From assembly GCF_036323735.1 (NCBI RefSeq), contig NC_086040.1, positions 3,290,321-3,354,320 on the forward strand: a stretch of 64,000 nucleotides of DNA, in the 5' to 3' direction. Every line of letters begins with the position of its first letter. Position 1 is the first letter of the stretch. The position numbers and the translations under genes are program-made. This document shows positions 20,853-33,322 of the stretch, in pieces. A model generated the notes under the pieces. That model had not been told where the DNA came from. It ran no database searches and saw only the letters and a list, made by a program, of their open reading frames with translations. Origin of the DNA: Rattus norvegicus (taxonomy: Eukaryota > Chordata > Mammalia > Rodentia > Muridae).

Positions 20853-21844
20853 GAGAGCCACCACACATAAACCAGCAATGGCAGCATAGCCCACTTTAAA
20901 TAGCAAGGGTTACACACTGTCTGAGGCCACAATGAAAGCAGCAAGCAACCCCTGGGTCCTAACCAGAAGGTATTCCTCAAGATTTTGTCTTTGCAGCACC
21001 ACAAGCAGAGTTTACAACTCAATGAAAAGTGATCTAGTACATGCAAGTTATTAGAAAAGAATAATGATGAAGAATACAGCAAACCATTACTAGAATCCCC
21101 ATGGACTGTAGGGAAGTTTTTGTCTCTCTTCTGTACATCACGCATCATTCCATTTGATTGCTATAGGCAAATATCCTTGCACCTGTGTCTGCTACAGGAA
21201 TACATTCTATCACATGCACACTTAGCACATCATCCTTACAATGCTGTGCCCAAGAATATATCATTTATCATAACAAAATTTCAAAAGAAGCAAAAAGTTT
21301 CCACTTCAAGAAAATATTTTCATGTCTTTGATTTTATTCTTCCTTGTGATCTGAATTATAAATTCTTAAATATCACTGTAAAGATCAAGGCAAATTGAGC
21401 TGAATAGAACAACTGCTAGAGGGGTTAACTACCATGGTTTTGCAGTCAGCCACATGTCTCTATTCTAGCTCCATGAAAGACTATGCTTGGCATATTAATT
21501 GAATAAGGAAGTTCACAAACCGTAGGGACAGCAATCACTAACTTTCATCCCAAAAAGTGAAGTTTGTAGATTTTAATGTAACACTTCAGAAACCATGCTA
21601 TGCCATGGGTTTGTAGGCTAATTTATTACTTTACATTTGAATTAATCAAACTGTTTCAGAAAGATATTTTATGAACCTAGATCATCACACATTTTTTTCT
21701 TTGTTCCATTTCCTTCTGCTTCTTCAAGTGTATTCGTTTCTTACCCCAGTTAATTACAACAACTGCTTTATTTTTGCATGTATTTAGTTATAGTCTGCCT
21801 TTCTTAAGATGTCTTACTCCCACTGATATCTTTCTGGTTCAACA

Positions 21845-21880
<36 letters not shown>

Positions 21881-22474
21881 TTTTACCTACTTCTGGATAT
21901 AAAATAAAATGTGCCTGAGCCTGGCTAATTTGAAATGCAATAAAAATTTGTAGTTAATTTCATACATATTACCGAAGAGATCAGGACTTTCCTTTTTTGA
22001 AAGGTTGAAGAAATAAGAGTTCAATATGAATACTCTACATCCTTTTATCCTTTGGGGCGAAAGTAGGCTGCCAAAAGAGCTAGGTTTTTCTGTACAGTCC
22101 AGGGACACTTATGAATATGTAAGTATCTCTGTGGCTTCCTTACTTAAGGATATTCAGATATATGCCAAATAAGGATGTAGCTGTGAAATTTGCAACTCCT
22201 TTTATTTTCTGATTTTATCTTCCTCTTTACTGACTTTCACAGGTATTTCATATCCCTATATGTATTCTCTACCCCCTTCTTCCACAGTGCATTTAAGCAA
22301 GATACCTGGAGTGAAATGGAATTTCATAGCATTATTAACTTTCAGTTCCCTGACTCCTAGGGGTGTTGAATATTTTACAAGTATCTGTTCTTCTTTTGAA
22401 AATTAAAAAAGCAGTATAATATTGGATGGTTTAACTAAGATTGAATAAAGGATGTTATTGATTAGGGTTTGCAT
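20853..22474. other. Spacer with no gene seen; one CA repeat
   Basis: No recognisable coding or well-preserved repeat sequence apart from the CA microsatellite. The minus-strand frame at 20798-21148 spans the L1 edge and is not a gene. Confidence 0.45.
21846..21879. repeat. (CA)n microsatellite
   Basis: About 16 perfect CA units. Confidence 0.98.
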
Positions 22475-24490
22475 TTTTTTTATTTTATCTTTGTAAAACA
22501 TTTATTCAAATTACATACTCTCACTTTTCCCTTTATTATTACCCCCTTCAAAAACCCTTTCACCCCACTCTAAGGGTACAGATTGTTTGACTCTCTCATG
22601 GTTCCTGTGTAGTTCTTATCAACATTGGGCCACTCAATCCTTACTGGTATTCTTCTATAAGAGACCCCATGTTCCATCCACTGTTTGGGAGGAGCCTCTC
22701 CGATGACAACCATGACAGATTCCTATTTTCATTCATAACACATTATCTTTGATAGTGTGATAGTGTCAGGGACTTTACTTTCTTTTTTTTTTTTTTTTGG
22801 TTCTTTTTTTTCGGAGCTGGGGACCGAACCCAGGGCCTTGCGCTTCCTAGGCAAGCACTCTACCACTGAGCTAAATCCCCAACCCCGGGACTTTTCATTT
22901 TTAATAGAATAAGTCTCAGTTGTTGCTGGTTATTTATTAGCTATTCCCTTAGTCTCTGTTCTATCCCATAACCAGGCATTTCTTGTAGATAGAATAAGAT
23001 TTGGGTTGACATTTTTTCAGATGGGTTGATGGCAAAATAGCCCCATTGGGCTTATTTATTAATTAACGGAGACAATTTCTTTACATTTCATATCCTCAAT
23101 GCTGTGACTTTTTGTTAAGGACACCATATTGGATTCTTATGACCATTCTTTAAATCAGTTTTTCTTCTCATCCTTTTTCTTATCCTATACCCCCATATCT
23201 ATTAATTGCTTAATTTCATTCATCATCATGGTGATCTACCTATCCTTTGTGTTCCTACCAAATCTGATCATGAATCACTCCACTTCTATCATCCTCATTT
23301 ATCCTGTACACTTCCCTCCCTCCTTCTGATAATTATGACTATTATATCACTCCTCTACATTAGATTTAATCATCTCCCTTGAGCATTCTTTCTTTAGCCT
23401 CTTTGGATCTGTGAGGCATGTGTACCCTGTACTTAATGACTAATATTCACTTAGTGAATATATAATATAAATGCCCTTTGAGACAAAGTTAACCCACTGA
23501 GGAAAAGAGTAAGTTTCACCTATTTTCCAGCAAAATCTATGATACATTTATATTTGAAAACTAAATAGTTTTCAATTCTGTTAATGAATCACATTTTCTG
23601 TATCATGCTTTGGTTGGCAGTTAATAACTATATGGGTTGGTTGGAGTTCATGCCTACTAAAAATAAGTCTTCTCAATATATTTTGAAGAACATATAGTAC
23701 TGGTATGGTAGGGCATCTTTTGAGTATATCATCAACAGTGATATATCTGGGTATTCAGGTAGAATAATTTCCAATTTTCAGAAGAAATACCACATTGATT
23801 TTCAAAGGGTTGTACCACCTTGCAATCCAACCAGCTGAGGATGAGTGTTCCTCTTTGTCGAGTTTCCAGAAGCAAGTGTGTCAATTGACTTCTTCACCAT
23901 AGACATTCTGATTGGAGTGAGTTGGAAACTCAGGAGTGTATTGGTTTACATTTAAAGATGACTAAGGATGGTAAAAATTTTCTTACATACTTGTCAGCCT
24001 TTTGAGTTTCTTTTGTTGTGAATTCTGCTTAACTGTGTACACAATTATTTAATTGGGTTATTTACATGTTAGTTAGAAGTTAACTTGTGCAGCTCTTTAT
24101 TTATTTTGGATATTAGCCCTCTGTTGGATGTACAGTAAGTGAATGTTTTCCCAATATTTAGTTTGTTGATTTATCCTACTGAGGATGTCTTTTATCTTAC
24201 AGAAGCTTTTCTATTTCAAAATCTCAGTTTATCATTTGTGGTTCTTAGAGCCTGTTGTCCCGTTAAGGAAATTTTTCTTGGTGCTGATGAGTACAAGGCT
24301 CTTTTCCAATATGTTTTCTATTAAATTGGGTGATTTCAATCTTTAATACCTTTGGACTCGACCTTTGTTCATGGTAATATATTTTGGATTTATTTTCATT
24401 TTTCTACATTCAAACTACCAGTTAAACTAGCACCATTTATTAAATATGCATTCTCTTTTCTATTCCATTTTTCAGCCCCTTCATAAAAAT
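22475..24490 (-). mobile_element. Old L1 3' part (minus): ORF2 C-terminus and 3' UTR
   Basis: The plus strand is antisense L1: 3' UTR-like sequence on the left, then the antisense of ORF2 C-terminal coding from about 23.7 to 24.49 kb, containing the familiar run around ttttggatattagccctctg and lcttacagaag-type segments found in the better preserved L1 at 43-49 kb. It is 5'-truncated near 24490 and carries an ID SINE in its 3' UTR. Confidence 0.7.
22777..22886 (-). mobile_element. ID SINE (rat-type), minus strand
   Basis: On the minus strand the element opens ggggttggggatttagctca and continues through the A and B boxes of a tRNA-Ala-derived pol III promoter to the tail tcc-gaaaaaaaagaacc and a poly(A). 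It is close to the rat ID consensus as I remember it. gggacttt flanks it on both sides (22769-22776 and 22887-22894), probably its target duplication. Related BC1 RNA is neuronal; this copy is an ordinary genomic insertion. Confidence 0.95.
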
Positions 24491-24599
24491 AAAATGACAA
24501 AAAGTGTATGAATTTTCTTTTCTGTCTTTGATTTTATAACTTTATTTGACCTATCTGTATTTTTCACAATCTCAAGGAGTCTTAATAACTATTTCTTTG

Positions 24600-24822
24600 T
24601 AGAGCAGCTTGAGAAAAGGAATGGGGATTCCCCCAGAAGCATACATGCAACTTAACAGGATACCTGAGAGCTCTAGAACAGAAAGAAACACACACACTAC
24701 AGAGGAGAGGAATACAAGGAATAGTCAAAGTTGGTGCTGAAATCAGTTAGAAAAAAAGTAAATGATATAAAGAATCAACAAAACCAATACCTGTTTCTTT
24801 GAGAAAATCAACGAGGTAGATA
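24600..24822 (+). mobile_element. Short L1 ORF2 fragment (plus)
   Basis: Sense-strand ORF2 sequence from between the endonuclease and reverse transcriptase, including the text for RINKTN-CFFEKINEVDK. It lies opposite to its minus-strand neighbours, so it is a separate insertion or an inverted piece from a twin-priming event. Confidence 0.65.
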
Positions 24823-26249
24823 AATATAGGAAGTTCATTGTCAATATCTCTATGTAAATGCTGGGGCTGCAAGACCACAAGGGTTGTTTCTGCAGGAGCA
24901 CCAAATTGCAACCTGCATGACTGACCTGTACTGGATGATAAGAAACTGCTATTTAGAATAGATGCTTTCTTCGTACCAATGGTACTGTGGAAATATCAGG
25001 AACTAAAGCTCATCAGTCTGAGCTTGCTGAACATTGTTCACTTTCTTATGGAGTGTCTGCTGTTGACTCTATGCACCTCACCTCCAATCACCAAGGGAAT
25101 ATATGGTACAGAAAAAGGTCATCAAGCTTACATGTGACATCTTGCTCTATATATGGGATTCAAATACATGAGCCTGGAATAAAGAGTCTCATGCTCATCC
25201 ATTGCTAATGGAATACTTGCTTCATCATCGTGTTCTAAATGCTTTAGAACAACCCCTTTTATATTTGTCTATTGCTATAAAAACTGTACTTGGGATTTCA
25301 ATTGATCTTTTTTTCTCCTGGTGCTGCTTTTATGTCCCCCTTGACTGAGGTGGTCCCTTAGTGTTGTCTTCCAGGGAAGGTGAGATTGTGGATCTCGTTT
25401 ATATCTTCTTTGTCTTTTTTTTCTCTTCATTTCATTGGCCTTCCTACTTTTATACTCACACTCGTGGACTCTGTTAGAGTGTCAATGTGTTATATTTTTT
25501 CTACTGGATGGTTTTAGTTCTTTGATCAACTACCAAGTGTGTAGGTTTATTCTTGGTTCTTAAATTATATTTCATTGTTCTTTGTACCTTTCTTGTTATT
25601 ATTACCATATTACCATTTCTTATTTTTTAATCACTATTACTTTCGCCTAGAGGTTGACATGTGTGAGGTGTTCAGCTGTGAAAAATATCCTGGTTATTTG
25701 TTGAAATATGTCAAAGTCCCAGGGACCATAAGGGACTGCAGGACCTTCCCAATCTTCCAGAAGATCAAGCCCATTTCACATAGATAAAGCTCCCCACAGC
25801 CCCATGTATAGGAGTTAAGATGGTGCAGTCACTTAGGGCAATGCCCCAAACCCCTTCTCCACAAATGAGAACCTGAGCACAGACAGAGAGAGGATCAAGA
25901 GAGGTCAGTCATATAGAAGCAGGACCAAATTCTCAAGTAAATTTATGGCCAAGATCTCAGGTCAAACCAAAGTGACTGCTGCCCAACCCTAACCCATCAC
26001 AACACTGTATTTAAATTACTATTCAGCAGAATAAAAGGTGTGCAGGAATTAAATCCTCTGAGAACCTATGTCAAAACAGCTGTAATACTGCCACTTAGGG
26101 AAGGGAACTGCTCTCTTGAAATCTCTGTCAGAAGATCCCTTCAACCTTAACCAGTGTCCAGCTGGCTCGACCCAGCCCTAAGTCGTGCAGCAGCTTTGAA
26201 ATGGATTCGGAGCAGCACAAGCAGTGGAGTCAGTTCTCCCTTCCTGCCT
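24823..26249. other. Unclassified block, possibly LTR-derived
   Basis: No gene is supported. Composition is more balanced than in the flanking L1s, and there are poly(A)-signal-like stretches (ggaataaagagtctc near 25180; agaataaaaggtgtgc near 26030) of the kind seen in LTR R regions. The frame at 24987-25208 (73 residues) matches nothing I recognise. I could not find paired termini or a primer site. Confidence 0.35.
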
Positions 26250-29200
26250 GAGGCATTGATGTTATATGGGGCTGCAAAACCTCAGCTCTTTCAATTATTT
26301 TTCTAATTCCTCCAACAGGGGTCACAAACTGCGTTCAGGTTTGCTGCCAGCATTTGCCACTGTAATTAAGATGATTTGGTTGTGCCTCTCAGGAGACATG
26401 TATATGCAATGCCAAACATGATGAACTTCTTAGTTCATCTATCATACCCAGGTATATTCTCATCACATGAGGAGTACACTCTGAAAGGCTCTTCCTTCAG
26501 ACTTTCCTGAAACTTTGCCTCCATATCCCCTTCTATGTCTACATTTCCATCATTTTCAGAATGAGTAAAGATGGCATTTTGGACATCGTTAATCCTGAGT
26601 TTTATGTATTCTTTGTACTGCATCTTGGGTAATTAGAGGTTTTGGGAAAATATCCACTTATCAGTGACTGCATATCATGTGGTTTTTTTAGTGATATTTT
26701 TATATCAGTCTCAATGAAAATTCACACTTCAAATCATTTGCCTATGAATTTCAGGAATCAATACTTTTTGATAGCTGAATAATATTCCATTATGTGTTTG
26801 TACCATATTTTCTGTATTTATTCTTCTATTGAAAGGCAATCTGGATTCTTTCTACCTTTTGACTAATATAAATAAGGCTGCAATGAAAAAAGTGGAACAT
26901 GTGTCTTTGTATATATGCCAAGAAATAGTATAGCTGTGTTCACAGGTAGCACAGTAGACAATTTTCAGAGGAAATTCCACATTGATTTTAAAAGAAGTTG
27001 TAAAAGTTTGCAATCCCAACATGTGTTTCTTTTTCTCCGCATCGTTGCTAACATCGTTTGTCACCTGAGATTTTGATCTTAGGTATTCTAACTGGTGAGT
27101 GGTGGATTCTCAGGTTTGTTTTGATTAGCATTTCCCTAATGAATAAGGTTGTTGAGCATTTCTTAGATATTTCTCACTCATTCAAAATTCTTCAGCTGAG
27201 AATTCTTTTTCTCCATCTGTATCCCATTTGCAAGAGTGTTATTTGTCTCTGTGGAGTCTAACTTCTCGATTTTCTTTTGTATATTTTGAATATTTGCCTC
27301 CTATCATATGTAGGATAAGTAAAGATCTTTTTCCAATCTTTTGCTTGCCATTTTGTCCAAATGACTGGGAACTTTGCCTTACAGAGTCTTTGCTATTTTA
27401 TGAGGTCCCATTGGTCGATTCTTGATCTTAGAGCATAAGGCTTTGGGATTTTGTTCTGAAAAAAAAAAATCCCCAATGCTTATGTGATTGAGACTCTTTG
27501 GTAGATTTTCTTCTATTTGAGTTCATCTAGGTTGATGTGGAGTTCCTTGATCCATTCAGACTGAAGCTTTGCACAGAACAATAAGAATGGAATGATTTGC
27601 ATTCTTTGACAAGCTTACGTCCAGTTGAACCAGTACCATGTGTTGAAAATATTATTTTTTTCCGTTAGATGATTTAGTTCAAGGGACCATAGGTGTGTGA
27701 GTTCATTTATATTCCATTGCTTTTCGTGCCTTTCTCTGTAACAATACCATACAGTTTTTTTTTCACTATCGCTCTGAAATAGTGCTTGACATCAGAGATG
27801 GTGATTCATCAGGAGTTCTTTTTTTGTTGACTATAGTTTTTATTAATCCTTGCTTTTTGTTTAGTTTTCTTTTGTTTCTTATTTAGTTTTTGTTTTTTAT
27901 TTGCCTTTTGCTTTGTTTTGCTTTGTTTTTGCCATACTAAATGAATTCAGAAATAGCTCATTCTAACCACATGAAGAATAGAGTATTAGTTTTCATGGTG
28001 TTTACATGGAATCCTTAGACTGCTTTTGGCAAAATCATGACTCTTACTATATTATTCCTATAAACCCATGACAATCGGAGATCTTTCCATCTTCTCAGAT
28101 CTTCTTCATTTTCTTTCTCAAAACTGTTGAAATTCTTTTCATAAATATCTTACACTTGATTGGTTAGAGACAAACATAGGTATTTTATATTATTTAGGAC
28201 GATATGAATGGTTTCCTTATCCTAATTTCTTTCTCAGCCTATTTATGCTTTGTGTAGAGGAAGGGTACTGGTTTGTTTGAGCTAATTTTAAACCCAGTAA
28301 TTTTCTTGGAGTTGTTTATCTAGATTAGTTGTTTTCACGTGGAACTTTTGGGGTCACTTAATTTTATTATCATTTCATTTGTGAATATTGTGATTACTTA
28401 CTTTCCAATTTATATCCCTTTGAATATGTTTCATCTTCTGTCGGTTCTTGTTAGGAATATGACACTATATAAAATAAGGAGGGAGAAAGTGGACAGCCTT
28501 GTTTAGTCCCTGATTATAGTTGGATTGCTTCAAATTTTCTCCACTGAATGTAATGTTAGCTGCTGCTTGGATATATATTGCTTGTACTATGTTTATGTAT
28601 GAGTTTTAATTTCTGATCTTTTGAAGAATTTTATCATGAAAGGGTGTTGATTTTTGCCAAATGTCCTCTCAGCACATAATGAAATAGAAATGTTTTTTCT
28701 TTCCCTATAAGTTTGTTTATGTAGTGGATTATATTGATGGATTTCCATATGCTGAACCCTGCATGGTGCGATGAAGATTATTTGATGAATGATTGTTTGA
28801 TGTGTTTTTGGATTCACTCTGTAAGAATTTCATTGAGAATTTTTTCATCAATATTCATAACGAAAATTGGTCTGAAGTTCTCTTTGTTGGGTGTTTATGT
28901 GATTTAGGTAAAAGTGTACATGTGGCTTCATAGAAGGAATAGGATAGTGCTTCACCTGTTTCTATTTTGTTGAATAGTTGGAACAGTATGGGTAGGAGGT
29001 CTTCTATGATGATCTTATAGAATTATGCAGTAAACACATCTGGTCCTGATGTTTGTGTCGTTGGGAGATTTTTAATAACTGCTTCTATTCTTTAGGAATT
29101 ATGGGGGTTGGTTATAAGGCTTATCTGTTACTGATTTAATTTTGGTACCCTATAATATTACAGAAAATTGTCTACATCTAGATTTCCAATTTTTCTGAAT

Positions 29201-31080
29201 ATAGGATTTTGCAGATGGATCTGACTTTTTTTAACTACCTCAACTTTTGTTGCTATGTCTCCCTTTTCATTTCTAATTTTGTTAATTTTGATACAGTCTT
29301 TGTGCCCTCTCATTATTATGTCTTAGGGTTTATCAATCTTGTTGGTTTTCCCAAAGAACCAGCTCTTGGATTTGTTAATTCTTTGTACACTACTATTTCT
29401 TTCTACATGGTTAATTTTAGCAAGGAGTTTGATAACTTCCTGCCTTCTACATCTCTTTGTTTCTTCTTCTTTTTCTTCTCCTCCTCCTCCTTTCTTCTCC
29501 TCCTCCTCCTTTCTTCTTCTTCTTCTTCTTCTTCTTCTTCTTCTTCTTCTTCTTCTTCTTCTTCTTCTTCTTCTTCTTCTTCTTCTCCTTCTTCTTCTTC
29601 CTCTTCTTCCTACTCCTCTCCTTCCTCCTTCTTCCTATTCTAAGTTTTATGGTTTGCAGTCAAAGTGCTCATGTATGCTCTCTTCTCATTCTTTTTGCAT
29701 TCACTCAAAGCTATCAGTTTTCTTTTCGCTCAGCATTCATTGTATCTCATAAGTGTGTGTAACTGTGCCTTCATTTTCATTAAATATTAAAATATTTTTA
29801 ATTTATTTCTTTATTTTTTCCATGACCAAGTTATCAACTTCCAAGGAAATGTGGCATTTCTATCCTCTGTATTGTTTTGACCAACAGACAAAGTCACTGA
29901 ATATATGATAGGATGCACAGGATTATTTCTATCTTCCTGTATCTGTTGAGGCTTGTTTTGTTACCAATTTTATGGTCTATTTTGGAGATGGTACCATGAA
30001 GTGCTGACAAGTTATACAGTTTTCTTTTGGAGTAGAATGTTGTATAAATATCTACTAAGTCCATCTAATTCATAACTTCTGTTAGGTTCTCTATGTATCT
30101 GTTTCAGTTTTGATTCCATAATCAGTCCAGTGATGAGAATGGGGTGTTGAAATTATATACTATTATTTTGTGAGTTTCAATATGTGATGTGAGTTTGTGA
30201 TTTAATCATGTTTGCCTGCATTTCTTTAAGCAAGTTATTTATGTTTTTCTTAAGGCTTCCATAATCATCATAAATGTGATTTTAAATCTAAATCTTGCTC
30301 TCTGCTGTGTTTGGATATCCAGTATATGTTTTGGTGAGAGAACTGTACTCTGATCATGAGATGGAGTCTTCGTTTCTGTTTCTAACGTTTCCATGCTTGC
30401 TTCTCACCATCAGTTTTTTCTCGTGTTATCTAGTCTTGCTGACTGTGACTGAGGCTTGATCATCCTATAGGCCTCCATGTCAGCACTCGTATAGACCTCT
30501 TTTTTTCAGCAGGATCTGGGAAAAGAGGGCTCTCCTCTCATGCGTATAGGCATTCCTGGCTACTGTCTTTCAGCTGGTGTCCCTGACAGAAACAAGAAGC
30601 ATTCTACCCCTGACTGCTGATAGCCCCGTTTACCCAGGGGGTACAAATGGAACTATTTAATTTCCTTTTTGGTCAGGAATGTGTGCAAAAAATAGTAGTT
30701 TTCTCTTAGGATCCAGATCCCTAACCTATGGGATTTAGGTGCACAGAGCTGTGTGACCACTTCAGTTCATTTCCAGGTGCAAGCAGGAACAAGGAGTGGT
30801 ATGTCGCAGAGATCTTCTCCCTTTGTGTTTCCTGAATCCAAGAAGCAAGTCACTTGAAGCAGAAATATTGGTCTTACCTCCGCTCTCACATATGTAGGAG
30901 TACCTGGTTTCTTGCCACAGGCAGAAATCCCAAGGGTCCTGTCCCAGACTGCTCGTGTATCTCTGTATGCAGAGGGCACATACTGTACTAGCAATTTGCT
31001 CTTGGCCCAGATATGTGGACATAAAGTAATTGTCTCCCCTCAGCTCTCGGGAGTGTCATCACTTCTTCTGTCCAATACTT
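26250..31080 (-). mobile_element. L1 (minus), near full span with internal deletion
   Basis: The plus strand reads antisense L1 from the 3' UTR (about 26.25-26.6 kb) through ORF2 to the endonuclease region (about 30.2 kb), then jumps at about 30.24 kb straight to sequence matching the ORF1 start and 5' UTR (30.25-31.08 kb). Relative to the L1 at 43-49 kb about 1.3 kb is missing (ORF2 start and most of ORF1). A pyrimidine microsatellite has expanded within ORF2 (29.46-29.64 kb). Heavily mutated; older than the 43-49 kb copy. Confidence 0.75.
29460..29640. repeat. (CTT)n/(CTC)n pyrimidine array inside L1
   Basis: Pure pyrimidine for about 152 nt (29460-29611), mostly CTT with CTC blocks at the edges. 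The flanking sequence on both sides aligns to continuous L1 ORF2, so the array grew in place from a C/T-rich ORF2 segment. The serine- or leucine-rich frames through it are artefacts. Confidence 0.95.
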
Positions 31081-33240
31081 TAACCTGAAATTGTACTTTA
31101 TGTATCACAGGATTTTTCAATATCTAGTGAGATTTTTATGAGAATTTTGTTTCCTTTGAGCCTGAATATATACTGGATTATATTGAATGACTTCCATACA
31201 CTGAAATATCCCTGTATCCTTAGGATGAAGCTTACTTGATCCAGATGAATGAGCCTTTGATATGTTCTTGGGTTGTAATTGTGAGGATTTTGTTAAGTAC
31301 TTTACAGCAATATTCAAAATAAAAATTGGGCTGAAGTTCTCTTACTTTTGTACAGTGGTGTATTCATAGAACGAATTATGAAGTCTTGGTTTGATTTTTA
31401 TTTTGTATAACAGTTTGAGAAGTATAGGCAGTTGGTCTTGTGTGTGAAGATCTGGTCGAATTCTGCAGTAAAACCATCTGACCCTGGATAATTTTTTCGA
31501 GTAGTGACTTTCCTTAAAGTCTCTATTTCCATAAAGATTATCATGTATCGGTCTATAAGATCATACATTTCTTCTAGGATTTTTATATAATATTTCATTG
31601 GTATATCGTTTTTTGGTTATGAAGAAGGTTCTGTTGGTTTATTTTATTTTGCTTGTTTTATTTTGAATTTCCTGAGTTTCTGTTGTTATGTTTCTTTTCT
31701 CATTTCTGATATTCTTAATTGAACACTGCATCTTTGCTGTCTGATTTGTCTGGCTAAGGCCTATCTATCAAATTGGGATTCTCCAGAACTAGCTCCTGTA
31801 TTAGTTACTCCTTTGTAATAATCAGTTTCATTACACTTGTTTAATTTTTGAACTTTATTTGATTAATCCCTTCCATCCACTCTGTTCTCGAAGCTTCAGA
31901 TGGTCTACTAAGGACCTTGCATATGACCTAACCAACTTCTTTATGGAGGCACAGAAATTAGGTTTTTTTTTGTTTGTTTGTTTTGATTTTTTTATATCAT
32001 TGCTTTCATTATCCTCTGTATGTTTGTGTATGTTGTGTCATAACTTTTAATAAAGACTGAAATACTCAGAAATGTCTTAATTTCTTCCCTAACCAAGTTT
32101 TCATAGTAGAGGGGACTGTGGTTTTATATTTCTTAGGATCTATATGATATCTGCCTACGATCTTCTAAATTTTAATGTCTCTCTTGCCAATTCTATTCTA
32201 ATACTGATCGATATAATTTCATATATTATTTGATTTTTTTGCTTACTACTGCTAATAAGGTTTTTTTTTTCTTTTTTCTGGGGATTTTATATTTTCAATA
32301 TGACATAATTTTTTTATTCTTGTCCAATCCATTTTATGTAGGCTCCTGTTATGTTTATGGGCATGTATTTCTTTACATTAGGTGTAAGTAAAGTTTTCTT
32401 CTATAATTATTTTGAAGGCGTTAGTGGCCCTTTTGGTTGGGAAATTTCACAATCTTTTATACCTCTTGTTCTTAAGTTTGTGCTATTGATTTCATGAATG
32501 TTTTAATTTAGGGTCTTTTTTGTTTTCATATTCCCTTTTATTTCATTATTATATTCTATGCCTGAGACTCTTAACTTCTTGTACTCTGTTGTGGATGAAT
32601 ACATTTTTGATTCCTGTTCTCATTCAAAAGCTTTTCATCTCCTGGGTTGCTTTGCTCTCCTCTTTATGTTTCTGTTTCTATTTTTTATCATGGCTTTTTT
32701 TAATTCCTTCACATGATTGATGATGTTTTCTTGTTTTTCTAAAAGAGATTTATATGTTTTCTCTTTAACATGTTACCTGCATTCTCCTGTATTTATTTAA
32801 TTGTATTACTTGTGTCTTCCTTAATGTCTCATATTATTTTAGTGAAATGTAGATCAGAATCTACATTCTCAGGTGTTTTGGGGTAGTTCAGGCTTTTCAT
32901 GCTGTGAGAACTATGTTCTGATGTTCACAAATACCATTGGTTTTTTATGCTTATATGCTTGGTCTTTCAATATTGTGTTTTCGCTAGCATTTATTTATTT
33001 TGTTGTCTCTGTAGTCTTTCCCTCCTGCAAACATAGTCTCCTGGGTGTGTTTGACCTAATAGGTGGCAAGATGTCTCGAGTTTATTTGTGGTATAGGAGG
33101 CCAGAGCATTGCTTGTGTGCAGTTGAAAACTACAAGGAGCATATGTATCTTTCTCTGAGAGTTTCCTTGACATTTGGTTCCTACTGGTGGGTGTAGCTAG
33201 TGTGGTCATACAATAATGCTAGGCATTTACATATGATCCT
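31081..33240 (-). mobile_element. L1 (minus), RT region to 5' UTR with internal deletion
   Basis: Antisense ORF2 from the reverse transcriptase to the endonuclease region (31.1-32.1 kb), then a jump at about 32.12 kb to the ORF1 C-terminus (matching tatgatatctgcctacgatc), then ORF1 and 5' UTR-like sequence to about 33.24 kb. Its 3' half is missing, which simple 5' truncation cannot explain; the neighbouring copy at 26.25-31.08 kb may have inserted into it or replaced part of it. Confidence 0.68.
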
Positions 33241-33256
33241 GAACAAATGTAAACCT

Positions 33257-33322
33257 CTTTCCTTCCTTTTTTCCTTCCTTCCTCCCTTCCTTCCTTCTTT
33301 CCTTCCTTCCTTCCTTCCTTCC
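33257..33322. repeat. (TTCC)n microsatellite
   Basis: TTCC units with a few interruptions, pure pyrimidine throughout. Confidence 0.95.

Noticed and set aside
25575..25787. 70-residue plus-strand frame with a hydrophobic N-terminus
   Set aside because: Short, no motif, no gene signals, within an unclassified probably repeat-derived block.
29209..29762. Overlapping plus-strand frames rich in Ser, Leu or Phe
   Set aside because: Antisense L1 plus the CTT array; open only because the repeat lacks stop codons.
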